60,036 bases of DNA, taken from positions 1 to 60,036 of the forward strand of contig NZ_SRYM01000023.1 of assembly GCF_004793765.1 (NCBI RefSeq), written 5' to 3'. Shown piece by piece: positions 34,776 through 43,560 of this stretch. Made by a program: the position numbers and the translations under genes. Source of the stretch: Parabacteroides distasonis (GTDB taxonomy: Bacteria; Bacteroidota; Bacteroidia; Bacteroidales; Tannerellaceae). Every line of letters starts with the position of its first letter. The stretch's first letter is position 1. The notes beneath the pieces are model-generated. The model was not told the origin of the DNA. It did not search any database and saw only the letters and a list, made by a program, of their open reading frames with translations.

Positions 34776-37751
34776 CTAATTTTCTTCGTCAATAGCTTCC
34801 TCCATCTCCGAGTGGTGGGGAACCGGGAAGTGTCCGGCACTCTCCGTTACGTGCCAGCGGGAATTTGTACCGTTTATATCCCAGTTCCTATAGCTTCCGG
34901 GGTTCTTGAGCTCGTCAATGGAAAGGCCTCGTAAGTAATTGACACTGTTATCGTCTATCCCCGGATAAAGCGTATCGTAATAATAGAGATCGGAATGCTC
35001 CGGGAAATCACCGCTGCTATGTTTCATAGGATCTCCCCATCTATTTCCTACACTTAGGCAGCGCTCCATCCCGAATCGTGAGTCCCCTCGTCCGATGATT
35101 CCTCCAGTCTTGCTGGAGTTGCCTTCATAAGATCCGGCGTTGAGGCAGTCCTTGATGAGGCAATATTGTTGCAAGTGGCCCGCTATGCCTCCGACACGGT
35201 CGGAGTTGTCGGCCTTCACTTTTCCCATGTTGACGCATTGGGAGATGATGACTGCGTTATTCTGGTAATCAGTCGCTCCTTCTACAATGGCGTTCGCTCC
35301 CCCGATGATCGTGGCCATGGATCCGATGGCGGTGAGTGCGATGGCTGTCGAGGTGCCCCCTGTTACGAATCCCGAGGCTACGGCGGTGGTTGCGGCTACG
35401 CAGATACAGGCTCCGGCGATTACTTTTTGGATGATCTCCTGTATGTGCTTGCTATGCTCGATATGCTCGTAACGCTCTTCTCGCTTATGGTTGATATTGT
35501 AATTGATCGTTGCGTTATTGTCGTCCGAGGTCTCGTAAAAGGTGAGTACCTTGCCGAGATTGCCCATGTAGGCTGGGAGCGTCCCCGCATCCAGTCCGGG
35601 GGGTAACAGCCCGGCGGCTAGGCTGAAGCCTCCTCGTAGGCTTTCCATTTCGGCCTTGACGGATGTGTCGATCTCCGATACTTTCGCGTCGAGGGACGCT
35701 TGTAAGAGTTCGGTCTCCTTCTCGGTTAGCATCTCTACGATCCCTTCCCGGAGGATGACTTTGTCAGTAATCATAAGCGACCAGTCTACCCCGGTTTCCG
35801 CTATATGTAAGACGTGAACGAGTTTCCCGAAGGCTTTTCCTGCGGTCGTGGTCGCTTTCTCCAACGCTTCTCCCGTTACGGCTATCACAGGACCTAAGAG
35901 TCCCAATACGCATTCTACGCTACCCAAAACGCAACTCACGATGTTCATCGCCGACCATTCTCTCGGATCACCGATCTCGCCGACCAATCCTCCTGTCGGC
36001 CCTTTACCACCGTTTTGTATGAAACCCGTGTTGCAACAATAATTGATCATTGTATAATTACCCGCTAGTCCGATGATACCACCGGCGTAATTGGCATTTG
36101 CGTTCATGTCTCCGAAGTTTTGGGTGGCGAAGATAGCGCCCCATGTGGTCTTTCCTACCACCCCGCCGGCACTCTCGGCGTTTTGTCCATACATCTTTCC
36201 CGTGTTCAATGCGTTGTGGACTACGGCGATCGAGGAGTTGCCTACAATACCCCCTATGTATGAGTTATGGGCATGGGCAGTTACTTCCCCGGTGTTGTAC
36301 ACGGCATAGCATCCGAACTGCGCCTCGCCGCATATGCCGCCTACAGCCGATTCTCCTTCGACATGGCCGGTATTGCCGCATGATTTTACCAACGTGTTAT
36401 TGAAAAGCAATTCATCCGACCCCAGTCGGGTACTTCCGATAAGACCTCCTACACCGGTATGCCCGCTGATGTTCCCCCGGTTGTAACTTGCGTAGATGTA
36501 AGATATTCCCGTTCCTCCGGCGATGCCTCCAGTGCCGAAGCCTCCCTGACTCTCATCCGTTCCGCTATAAGCTCTCGCTCCGGTGATGTAGCCGGTATTC
36601 AAGCATCCTAATACGAAAAGGGAATCGACCGAGCCTACCAGCCCGCCTGCTCCCGTATAGTCGGACGTTACGGTGGCGTGGTTTTCACATCGTTGCAAAT
36701 AGGACTGGGAATAAAGCGATCCGACTCCGAGTAACCCGCCTATACCGTAGGCTCCGGATACGGTGGTGCTAACGTTTACGCAACTATCCAGTAAGATCAT
36801 ACCATAGGTGTCTACCTCGCCGACCAATCCTCCGGCTCCTACACTCCCGTCGCTTGCGGCGATGTAGCCTTCCCGGGTCGTGCAGTTGAAAAGGGAGGTT
36901 TTATCTCGGTTATCTCCGGCCGATACCGCTCCTCCTACTAATGCCCCTACGGCGAAATTGCCTTCCATCCGGGGATTCTCTATCTGGATATTTTTAAGAA
37001 TCGCTTTTTCCGTATAGCCGAACAGGGCGATGCCGGCGGAGTTTTTCCGTTTGGCCCAAAGGTTCTTAATCATGTGTCCGTTGCCGTTGTAGATACCGCG
37101 GAACGGATTGTTCGGGAGATTACCGATCGATAGCCAGCCAAACTCGTGGTCACTATCCCAAGATGCTTTGTCCATGTCGATATCTGCGGTTTGCAAGAAA
37201 TGGGTCTTGGGCAGTAGGAGATTATTTTTCGTTTGGTCGTTTGTCACGTTTCGGATTCGTTTCAGGTGATCGGAACTGGATACGATAAAAGGATCCTCTT
37301 CTGTCCCGCTCCCGGACAGTTTCATGGCCTTGCTGTATAGATCAAGTATTTTTGCCGTATCTATCTCCGAGATTTCTACCCGGCATCCCAACCCGTATTC
37401 GATCCAAGTCGTGTCTGCCCCGGTTTCCGGCATGATTGGGGCCATGAGGTAAAGTAGCCGGTAAATACCTTTTTTCAAGCCGGTATCGAGTGTTAAGATA
37501 GACTTGCCTTCTATGCGTATATGTTCTCCTTTGCGGGAGATGATTGTACCATCCTCGGTACTCATTGTGCAAGTGAAGTTGGAATAACGGAAATCCTCCG
37601 TCTCATCCCGTAAGGTGATGACATGCTGGTCACCTACGAATGTGTCCTCGTTTTCCGAAGGCGTGATTTTTGGATCGTTATCGTTTTGACAAGCGAACAA
37701 TAAAATAGCGCATAAGCTATAGAGGTAAAACGGCCAGTTTGTTTTTCTCAT
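34776..37751 (-). CDS. GLUG-repeat surface lipoprotein with a hydrophobic helical insert
   Basis: A 991-residue lipoprotein (signal ending ILLFAC) and the first gene of the four-gene operon. Two blocks of GLUG-type beta-helix repeats (about 170-590 and 830-930; cores GGLVGE, GGLLGV, GGIVGN, GGIIGL) flank an insert of about 220 residues with quite different composition. The insert holds an Ala/Gly-rich hydrophobic stretch (CVLGLLGPVIAVTGEALEKA), a likely amphipathic helical region, and a second long hydrophobic hairpin (CVAATTAVASGFVTGGTSTA and the Ala/Ile-rich residues after it). Such an insert is unusual in a rod-like surface protein and could reach into a membrane. The frame opens 30 codons upstream at 37841; the signal peptide sets 37751. 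A good promoter lies at 37809-37779. Confidence 0.82.
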   Translation of the reverse strand: MRKTNWPFYLYSLCAILLFACQNDNDPKITPSENEDTFVGDQHVITLRDETEDFRYSNFTCTMSTEDGTIISRKGEHIRIEGKSILTLDTGLKKGIYRLLYLMAPIMPETGADTTWIEYGLGCRVEISEIDTAKILDLYSKAMKLSGSGTEEDPFIVSSSDHLKRIRNVTNDQTKNNLLLPKTHFLQTADIDMDKASWDSDHEFGWLSIGNLPNNPFRGIYNGNGHMIKNLWAKRKNSAGIALFGYTEKAILKNIQIENPRMEGNFAVGALVGGAVSAGDNRDKTSLFNCTTREGYIAASDGSVGAGGLVGEVDTYGMILLDSCVNVSTTVSGAYGIGGLLGVGSLYSQSYLQRCENHATVTSDYTGAGGLVGSVDSLFVLGCLNTGYITGARAYSGTDESQGGFGTGGIAGGTGISYIYASYNRGNISGHTGVGGLIGSTRLGSDELLFNNTLVKSCGNTGHVEGESAVGGICGEAQFGCYAVYNTGEVTAHAHNSYIGGIVGNSSIAVVHNALNTGKMYGQNAESAGGVVGKTTWGAIFATQNFGDMNANANYAGGIIGLAGNYTMINYCCNTGFIQNGGKGPTGGLVGEIGDPREWSAMNIVSCVLGSVECVLGLLGPVIAVTGEALEKATTTAGKAFGKLVHVLHIAETGVDWSLMITDKVILREGIVEMLTEKETELLQASLDAKVSEIDTSVKAEMESLRGGFSLAAGLLPPGLDAGTLPAYMGNLGKVLTFYETSDDNNATINYNINHKREERYEHIEHSKHIQEIIQKVIAGACICVAATTAVASGFVTGGTSTAIALTAIGSMATIIGGANAIVEGATDYQNNAVIISQCVNMGKVKADNSDRVGGIAGHLQQYCLIKDCLNAGSYEGNSSKTGGIIGRGDSRFGMERCLSVGNRWGDPMKHSSGDFPEHSDLYYYDTLYPGIDDNSVNYLRGLSIDELKNPGSYRNWDINGTNSRWHVTESAGHFPVPHHSEMEEAIDEEN

Positions 37752-37778
37752 GATTAAGAAGAATTTATTTTTGTGGGT

Positions 37779-37809
37779 CAAAGATATTTGGGATGGGAAA
37801 TTCGCACAA
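37779..37809 (-). promoter_or_regulatory. Promoter of the GLUG lipoprotein operon
   Basis: Minus-strand TTG (37809-37807), a 20-bp gap, then TATCTTTG (37786-37779): a close match to the Bacteroidetes consensus. The leader to the ATG at 37751 is about 20 nt. The promoter lies in the gap after the AraC-type regulator gene, so the operon can be expressed separately from it. Confidence 0.7.
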
Positions 37810-37888
37810 GGAAAGGGTGGCGACAATTCTGACGGAAGCAAGCGACAAATTTGATTCTTTGCGAAAAGTGCGATGGATTCGTTCTTTT

Positions 37889-39577
37889 TTATTCTTTTCC
37901 AGCAATGATCTCCCGGTATCGTGAAGGAGGCATTCCATATCTTTCCCGAAAATAACGTTGGAAAGTACGTAAGGTTCCGAATCCGCTTCGCTCGGCAATT
38001 TCCTTTAACGTATCGGTGTTTCTCAGTGAAATCAGGTGTCGGGCATTCTCGAGGCGGTACATGGTGATATACTCTAATACAGTTTGATTGTTCACTTCCC
38101 GTAGTGCATTCGCTAAGGCACGTTCGTTCAATTGCAGGGCTTTGGCCAGTTCCTTGCGGTCTAAGGCCGGGTTTCGGTAAGGTTGCTCGTTGATCATGAA
38201 CGTATTTAAACGCTGTATAATTTCAAGGGATACTGATTTTGCCGAGGTACTATCTGCCGGTTGTTCTTGATCGTTTTGTTCCAAAGGCAAAAAATACTGG
38301 GCCCATTTATCACGTTCCTCCAGCCGAGTGACGAGTAAGTGGTTTTTGGCATTCAATGTATGGGCATATATGATATATAAAGATAATAGAAGGGTAATAA
38401 GGGCAATGATGATAAAGGCGAATTGCAGATAACGTGTTTTTCGCAGGTTCTCTTGTTGTGTCTTCTCCACTTGGTATTGGACTTGTAATTCGTTTAGCTG
38501 GCGGGCGATCTCCTCTTTGGCGATGGAATCGTTCGCATGGATATAAGTGCGGTAAAGCCCTATACTTTGTTGGGATTGACCGCTTAATGACAATAATTCG
38601 GCTTTGGAGAGTAAATCTTGTAGATAAAAGGAGAAATAGTATTGATGTGTATTCAATAACGTATCGATATCAGCGATCGCTTCTTTGTATTTTCCTTCGT
38701 CGTATCGGAGCATATAACGTGCCTCGTAGAAATGCTCATAGGCTCGGGCGGGAAAGTCGGGGCGCATATAGGAGAGTGCCTTATTCAGGCAGTCGCTTGC
38801 TTCTCCGGTCCGGCCGGTTTTCAGTAAGCCGATAGCACGGAAAGAAAGATGAGTAACGGGATAATGTCCGCTGGGATCCTTCCAGCCTTGTCCGTTCCAG
38901 TAGTCCAGCATCTCTCCGTATAGGTCGGCAAGGGGAAGTATCTCATTGTACGCTTCTCGCTTTATGCAAGTCATCATTAACCATTCACATACACTTTGCG
39001 CCGTAGAGAATGCGTTAAGATTTTCTTGATAAGGAGGACAGGTTTCCAGACTTTCTTGCAAGGTGGCATACGCCTTCTCGTATAGGTTGAGTTTATAGAA
39101 GATCTGTCCTTGTACCCGAAGGGCCATGGCTACGCAAATCGGCAAGTCTAACTGTTTAGCTTGCGAATACATTCGTGCCGCCTCTTGTTCTGCCTTCCGG
39201 TAGGCTTGGTTTGAGAATAACCGGCTTATGAGCAAGTTGTAAGAAGCGAAATAGTAATCGTATTGCCGGGTTTCATACAGGAAGGATAAGATTGGGCGTA
39301 ACTCTTTATCCAAGTCTCCGGTCGGACACTTGTTTGCGAAAGCTTGGGCATACAAGATGTAGGCGTAGCCTATATCAGCAGTGTCTTTTCGCGATTCCGC
39401 ATTATGGATCACTTTTTTCCAATCTTCGAATGCTTCGCTTTCCTGGGCCTTTTTCTTCAGTATCTCAAAAGAGTCACGTTGATTGGTCTCTACACGTTGT
39501 GCTTTTATACATGAAAGCCCCATGAATAAAAGGACTATGATGGAAAGGCAATGTTTTACATATATATAATATGGCAT
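37889..39577 (-). CDS. Membrane-anchored TPR/AraC-type transcription regulator
   Basis: A 562-residue regulator with an unusual layout seen in Bacteroidetes: N-terminal signal/anchor (about 8-26), a TPR-rich helical region (about 40-350, with repeats such as MALRVQGQIFYKLNLYEKAY), one transmembrane helix (about 383-405, FAFIIIALITLLLSLYIIYA) and a C-terminal AraC HTH domain (about 470-560, ending EIAERSGFGTLRTFQRYF and the RYGMPPSRYR signature). The TPR part should face the periplasm and the HTH the cytoplasm, so it could pass an envelope signal straight to DNA. It lies just upstream of the four-gene GLUG lipoprotein operon on the same strand, the natural candidate target. Confidence 0.87.
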   Translation of the reverse strand: MPYYIYVKHCLSIIVLLFMGLSCIKAQRVETNQRDSFEILKKKAQESEAFEDWKKVIHNAESRKDTADIGYAYILYAQAFANKCPTGDLDKELRPILSFLYETRQYDYYFASYNLLISRLFSNQAYRKAEQEAARMYSQAKQLDLPICVAMALRVQGQIFYKLNLYEKAYATLQESLETCPPYQENLNAFSTAQSVCEWLMMTCIKREAYNEILPLADLYGEMLDYWNGQGWKDPSGHYPVTHLSFRAIGLLKTGRTGEASDCLNKALSYMRPDFPARAYEHFYEARYMLRYDEGKYKEAIADIDTLLNTHQYYFSFYLQDLLSKAELLSLSGQSQQSIGLYRTYIHANDSIAKEEIARQLNELQVQYQVEKTQQENLRKTRYLQFAFIIIALITLLLSLYIIYAHTLNAKNHLLVTRLEERDKWAQYFLPLEQNDQEQPADSTSAKSVSLEIIQRLNTFMINEQPYRNPALDRKELAKALQLNERALANALREVNNQTVLEYITMYRLENARHLISLRNTDTLKEIAERSGFGTLRTFQRYFRERYGMPPSRYREIIAGKE

Positions 39578-39590
39578 GACGAAATGAAGT

Positions 39591-39836
39591 TCATGATTTC
39601 CTAATACGAATATAAGAATAATTTGTCTGGGGCAAACCCGTTGAAGTTATCCAAGCTGTTCCTTCATCATTTGCTCCATATGCGTGAGGAAATTTCGGGT
39701 AAGACATTGGCGTAAATCTTGTATGCTTCGATTCTGCGAAACGTACAGCCGGAGCTTTATAAGGATGCTTTAACTCCTCGGGATTACCGGTTACCAAGTC
39801 CGGGTCTAGTAATTTTACTTGCTTCAGATAGATCAT
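39591..39836 (-). other. Short open frame, coding status uncertain
   Basis: An 81-codon frame (MIYLKQVKLLDPDLVTG... ending SYIRIRKS) lies in the 294-bp space between the AraC-type gene and the helix-hairpin-helix gene. I recognise no domain, and there is no signal peptide. The same space should hold the regulator's promoter: a near-consensus TATATTCG lies at 39614-39607, inside this frame. It may be chance or a remnant. Confidence 0.2.
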
Positions 39837-39871
39837 ACAGGATATGTTTTGTTGCAAACATAATGAAAATA

Positions 39872-40600
39872 TCAATGGAATAAAAGATAATATTGTAATC
39901 GTTGTTGTTCATGCTCCGGAAACTCTTCCAATAGGGATAAATCCTCCCAGCCCTGTAATTTTCCTTTTTTCCGGATCATTTTCTCGATGATCCTAGCTTG
40001 TTTATAGCTGATATATGGGTGACTGGCCAGTTCTTTAGCTGACAGTTGGTTGACAAGTAGCTGACGGATAGCTGACAGATCTACGGAAAACCACGATTTC
40101 ATCGCTTCATAGCGTTCCTCGTCGATGCCATATACTTCTCCCAGTTGTTCCACGGAATAAAAGCCTCCTAATAAGTCTCTGTATTTAATGATCCGCTTAG
40201 CAAAAACACTACCAATTCCCGGAACTTTCTTAAGGGTGGTGGTATCGGCCGAATTTAGTTCGACAACCGTTCCTTGCGGCCATTTTTCTACCTTGGGATA
40301 AGGGGGGGAATCGGACTTTGACTCCCTTCGGATGCGTTTGGATTTCCATTCGGAAGGGATTTTAGTTTCTTTCGAGTGGGATTCGTTTTCTTTCCGAATG
40401 GAATTTGAAGTTGTTTTATTCGGATAGATCCGTGTGGAATCTTGTTTGATTCCGGTGTTTGCCAATGGGACTGTTTGAATTTGGGAACGGTAAAAATCCG
40501 TCCCGATAATTGCGATCCATGCCATCGTTATCAAGGAAAGGAGTAGGGTAAGAGCTTGTCTTTCCCCCTTGGAAAAATAAAGTAAATCACGCCATTTCAT
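39872..40600 (-). CDS. Helix-hairpin-helix protein (ComEA-like), membrane anchored
   Basis: A 242-residue protein with one N-terminal transmembrane segment (about 16-34, LTLLLSLITMAWIAIIGTDF), a polar charged linker, then a ComEA-type helix-hairpin-helix: VVELNSADTTTLKKVPGIG SVFAKRIIKYRD in about residues 112-145. A second, weaker HHH-like unit follows (LVNQLSAKELASHPYISYKQ). HHH units bind DNA without sequence preference; in ComEA they receive incoming DNA during transformation. Bacteroidales commonly carry such a protein, but a role in uptake here is inference. Its -7 box (TACCTTTG, 40642-40635) lies inside a short palindrome. Confidence 0.8.
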   Translation of the reverse strand: MKWRDLLYFSKGERQALTLLLSLITMAWIAIIGTDFYRSQIQTVPLANTGIKQDSTRIYPNKTTSNSIRKENESHSKETKIPSEWKSKRIRRESKSDSPPYPKVEKWPQGTVVELNSADTTTLKKVPGIGSVFAKRIIKYRDLLGGFYSVEQLGEVYGIDEERYEAMKSWFSVDLSAIRQLLVNQLSAKELASHPYISYKQARIIEKMIRKKGKLQGWEDLSLLEEFPEHEQQRLQYYLLFH

Positions 40601-40620
40601 AGTCTTATGTTTTGATTTGT

Positions 40621-40650
40621 GGAACTTCTGCCGGCAAAGGTAGAAGTTCC
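40621..40650 (-). promoter_or_regulatory. Palindrome spanning the -7 box of the HHH gene
   Basis: Arms GGAACTTCT (40621-40629) and AGAAGTTCC (40642-40650) flank the minus-strand box TACCTTTG (40642-40635). The position suggests an operator. On the plus strand a T-run follows, but no plus-strand gene needs a terminator there. Confidence 0.45.
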
Positions 40651-40677
40651 GTTTTTATAAGCAAGGGATTGTCGGTA

Positions 40678-42042
40678 TTATTTACTGGTAATCCATCTCA
40701 GGACCCCTAATTCGTTCAGGAATACGATACCGATGGCGATTGGGGCCACATATTTCATAAAGAATACGTAAGCGCCGAAAAGACGGAACTTAAGAGTTCC
40801 CTCATTGGTCAACTCGGCTTTCAATACTTTTTTATCGACACGTGTACCTACGAAGATACAAGTGAGCATACCTCCCAGCGGCAGCATGATCTTAGCGGTC
40901 AGATAATCCAGCGCGTCGAAAAAGGGCAAGCCTCCGATCGTGAACCCTTTCATCACCCCGAATGAGAGTGAACTGAAAATACCTAAGAAAAAGACTCCTA
41001 AGGAAACGATCCAAGCCGCTTTCTTCCGTGTCATATGAAACTCCTCGAGAACGTAGGCCGTAGCCACCTCATGCAGGGAGATCGTGGAAGTCAGTGCCGC
41101 CATCGCCAGTAAAATATAGAAAATACAAGACCATAAGCCACTTAACGGTAATTGCCCGAATACGTTCGGTAACGTGATAAACACGAGTTCCGCACCGGCG
41201 GAAGGGGTGATACCGAAACTGAATACCGCCGGGAATATCATGATACCGGCCAATACGGCGACAAACGTATTAATGATTGTCACCTGCCAAGCGGTGGCTT
41301 GCATATCCGTATCTTTCCCGAAGTAAGAGGAATAAGTGATCAGGCAGCCCATGCCCAAACTCAATGAGAAGAACGCCTGTCCGAGTGCGCTCAAGACTAC
41401 CGAGGAAGTCAATTTGCTAAAATCCGGCTTGAAAAGGAAAAGTAATCCAGCCTCAGCGTTTGGTAAGGTCACGGAACGTACGCACATTACCAATAAGATC
41501 AAGAATAGAAGCGGCATCATGATCTTAGAGGCTCGCTCGATACCTTTCTCTACACCCGAAATAATCACGAAGTGAGTCAATCCGATAAAAGTCCCCATCC
41601 AAAAGATCGGACGGAAGACATTGGAAGCGAAATCTTGAAAATCGGCCGTATAGTCTATATCCGGCTGTCCATACAAACGGCCACTTAGCGTTTGCCAAAC
41701 ATATTCGAGCGTCCAACCGGAGACAACCGAGTAATAACTTAAGATCAAAAACGCGGCCAAGATTCCATTGTATCCGATCCAGCACCATTTTGTACCGGGA
41801 GCCATCTTCTTGAAAGAACCCACCGTATTACTACGGGAATACCGACCGATGAAAAACTCGGTTATCATTACAGGAATACCTAGAAATATCATGAAAAGTA
41901 TGTAGACCAGTAGGAATGCCGCACCTCCATTAGCTCCTAGCATATAGGGAAAGCGCCATACGCTTCCCAGTCCGACGGCGCATCCTACGGTAGCTAGTAC
42001 TACGCCCAATTTACTACCGAATGTGACTCGATTGTTTGCCAT
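40678..42042 (-). CDS. Sodium-dependent neurotransmitter/amino-acid symporter family (SNF)
   Basis: A 454-residue SNF-family (LeuT/MhsT-like) inner-membrane transporter. The Na+ site and helix-break region GSKLGVVLATVGCAVGLGSV WRFPYMLGANGGAAFLL near the N-terminus (about 8-45) is diagnostic, and SLSLGMGCLITYSSYFG near 228-244 is the second unwound-helix region. It likely imports a hydrophobic or aromatic amino acid with Na+. It is monocistronic with a -7 box at 42107-42100. Its position matters: if the invertible segment at 43170-43635 flipped, transcription would run leftward through the recombinase gene towards this gene in the sense direction. Confidence 0.93.
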   Translation of the reverse strand: MANNRVTFGSKLGVVLATVGCAVGLGSVWRFPYMLGANGGAAFLLVYILFMIFLGIPVMITEFFIGRYSRSNTVGSFKKMAPGTKWCWIGYNGILAAFLILSYYSVVSGWTLEYVWQTLSGRLYGQPDIDYTADFQDFASNVFRPIFWMGTFIGLTHFVIISGVEKGIERASKIMMPLLFLILLVMCVRSVTLPNAEAGLLFLFKPDFSKLTSSVVLSALGQAFFSLSLGMGCLITYSSYFGKDTDMQATAWQVTIINTFVAVLAGIMIFPAVFSFGITPSAGAELVFITLPNVFGQLPLSGLWSCIFYILLAMAALTSTISLHEVATAYVLEEFHMTRKKAAWIVSLGVFFLGIFSSLSFGVMKGFTIGGLPFFDALDYLTAKIMLPLGGMLTCIFVGTRVDKKVLKAELTNEGTLKFRLFGAYVFFMKYVAPIAIGIVFLNELGVLRWITSK

Positions 42043-42099
42043 ATTATTTATTGTTGCTTTTATGCTTTTAATTGTTACCTATTTTCTTATTTTCGGGGA

Positions 42100-42107
42100 C
42101 AAAAGTA
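42100..42107 (-). promoter_or_regulatory. -7 box for the SNF symporter gene
   Basis: TACTTTTG on the minus strand fits TAnnTTTG. The upstream element is not at the ideal spacing. Confidence 0.5.
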
Positions 42108-42160
42108 ATAATTTGAATTAATTTGTTCATGCAAAGTATAAATAATTTAGTGAAAGGAGT

Positions 42161-43120
42161 ATGAAACGAGGACGTAAGAAAAAGTTAGCAATCTCATTGA
42201 TGGATTATATGGGAAAACGAAGAGACATGAAACGGCAGTTAAAGAAAGAAGGGACGGCCGAGTTGTATGAGGTGGCCGTAAGGCATTTTTTAAGATTCGT
42301 GAAGAACCCGGGGTTCTGTTTGGCCGATTTGAATCGTGCGTTGGTGATAGATTTCATCACGTATCTTCAGGGAAAAGGATTGGCTACTAATACGGTAAAT
42401 ACGTATATCAGTAGTTTGCGGGCACTTTATAATACGGCATGCCAAGAGTCGTTGATTCCTGCGTCGTATTATCCGTTTGAGAATTTGAAACTCCGGCGTG
42501 CGATGACGGCGAGGCGTGCGATTCCCGCATCTTTGTTCCAGCAAATCGCCCAGATCAAGGTGGCGGATGACCCGCAAGTGGAATTATCGATAGATCTTTC
42601 CCTATTCAGTTTTATGGCTTGCGGGATGCCTTTTGTGGATATAGCGTACTTGACGAGGCAGAATATCCGGGGTAATGAGTTGGTATATCACCGTCATAAG
42701 ACAGGACGTATGATCCGATTGGAGATAACCAGTAGTATGTGGCAGCTGATCCGGAAATACGCAGATCGGCAACGAACGACCGGATCGCCGTATTTGTTCC
42801 CGATTCTTCCGCCCAGGAATCCGGACCATTTGAGGTATAAGCGTAGCTTGGCTCGACATAATGCCCGGCTGAAACGGATCGGGCAAGCTTTACGGTTACC
42901 GAATCCGTTTACGTCGTATGTTGTTCGCCATAGCTGGGCATCGGAAGCTTTACGTTGCGATATGCCGATGGCCTTGATCAGCCAAGCGTTGGGGCATTCT
43001 TCGGAGAAGACGACTCGTTTTTATCTGGAAGAACTGGATATATCACGTTTGGCTCATGCGAACATGAAGGTGATAGGTTCTGTAAATCGGATTCTAGAGA
43101 AAAGGATGGATGGTTTGTGA
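42161..43120 (+). CDS. Tyrosine-type site-specific recombinase (DNA invertase)
   Basis: A 319-residue tyrosine recombinase. The N-terminal SAM-like arm/core-binding domain spans about 30-110, and the catalytic domain about 120-300. Catalytic residues: Lys180 in RHKTGR, Arg256 and His257 in SYVVRHSWAS (Tyr at the usual His position, common in Bacteroidales invertases), His279 in ALGHSS and nucleophile Tyr288 in TTRFYLEEL. The position of the first catalytic Arg is Cys154 (MACGMPFVD); close relatives have RGM there. The CTnDOT integrase also lacks this Arg, so activity is possible. The stop codon directly abuts the left inverted repeat of the invertible promoter, so this is the obvious enzyme for that inversion. 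A GGAG only two bases before the ATG suggests the start could lie slightly downstream. Confidence 0.92.
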   Translation: MKRGRKKKLAISLMDYMGKRRDMKRQLKKEGTAELYEVAVRHFLRFVKNPGFCLADLNRALVIDFITYLQGKGLATNTVNTYISSLRALYNTACQESLIPASYYPFENLKLRRAMTARRAIPASLFQQIAQIKVADDPQVELSIDLSLFSFMACGMPFVDIAYLTRQNIRGNELVYHRHKTGRMIRLEITSSMWQLIRKYADRQRTTGSPYLFPILPPRNPDHLRYKRSLARHNARLKRIGQALRLPNPFTSYVVRHSWASEALRCDMPMALISQALGHSSEKTTRFYLEELDISRLAHANMKVIGSVNRILEKRMDGL

Positions 43121-43169
43121 ACTTATTTATGGAATAAGGAGCCTCATAGAACTTATTTATGGAATAAGG
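43121..43169 (+). repeat. Left inverted repeat of the invertible promoter (IR-L)
   Basis: 49 bp that reappear exactly, inverted, at 43636-43684. It contains two direct copies of ACTTATTTATGGAATAAGG (43121-43139, 43151-43169) separated by 11 bp. Each copy is itself a partial palindrome, CTTATT-TATGG-AATAAG, the form of a tyrosine-recombinase core site. The two bases before it (the GA of the recombinase TGA stop) extend the internal repeat. Confidence 0.95.
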
Positions 43170-43263
43170 TTTAGCATTAATGTTAGTGAAGAATAAACAT
43201 TAAGCGGCATCTTATTGTCATTTTTATAGTATATCATAGATCATACGAAACGTATTGGAAAAA

Positions 43264-43317
43264 CATGTACGTGTTTTTCTGAAAAGACGTACATGTTTTT
43301 TGAAAAACACGTATATG
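43264..43317. repeat. Array of three CACGTACGTG-type units inside the invertible segment
   Basis: Units start at 43264 (CATGTACGTG), 43286 (GACGTACATG) and 43308 (CACGTATATG), 22 bp apart, flanked by A- and T-runs. Same family as 1776 and 19243. Hairpins with T-runs on both strands could stop transcription crossing the segment in either direction, insulating the fimbrial operon from recombinase transcription. Confidence 0.85.
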
Positions 43318-43560
43318 AAATCCAGTAAATAGTATCGTGTCTCTACACAGTTATCAATCAATGGCTTAAATATAGACCTGCCCAAACGAACTTATTGTAT
43401 TATTTATTTTTGATATTCAAGATGAGTATATTAAAGTGTAGAAATTCTATCTTAGTTTAGAATGTGAATCACGAGGGTAGACATGGCTAGTTTTAGAGGC
43501 ATATCTTCCCCTAAATCCCTTATTCAGTGGAAGGGACTTAACAATTTTAACACAAAAAAG

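Noticed and set aside
28811-37751. Polysaccharide utilisation locus
   Set aside because: No SusC/SusD pair or glycoside hydrolase is present; the regulator and GLUG lipoproteins do not fit that plan.
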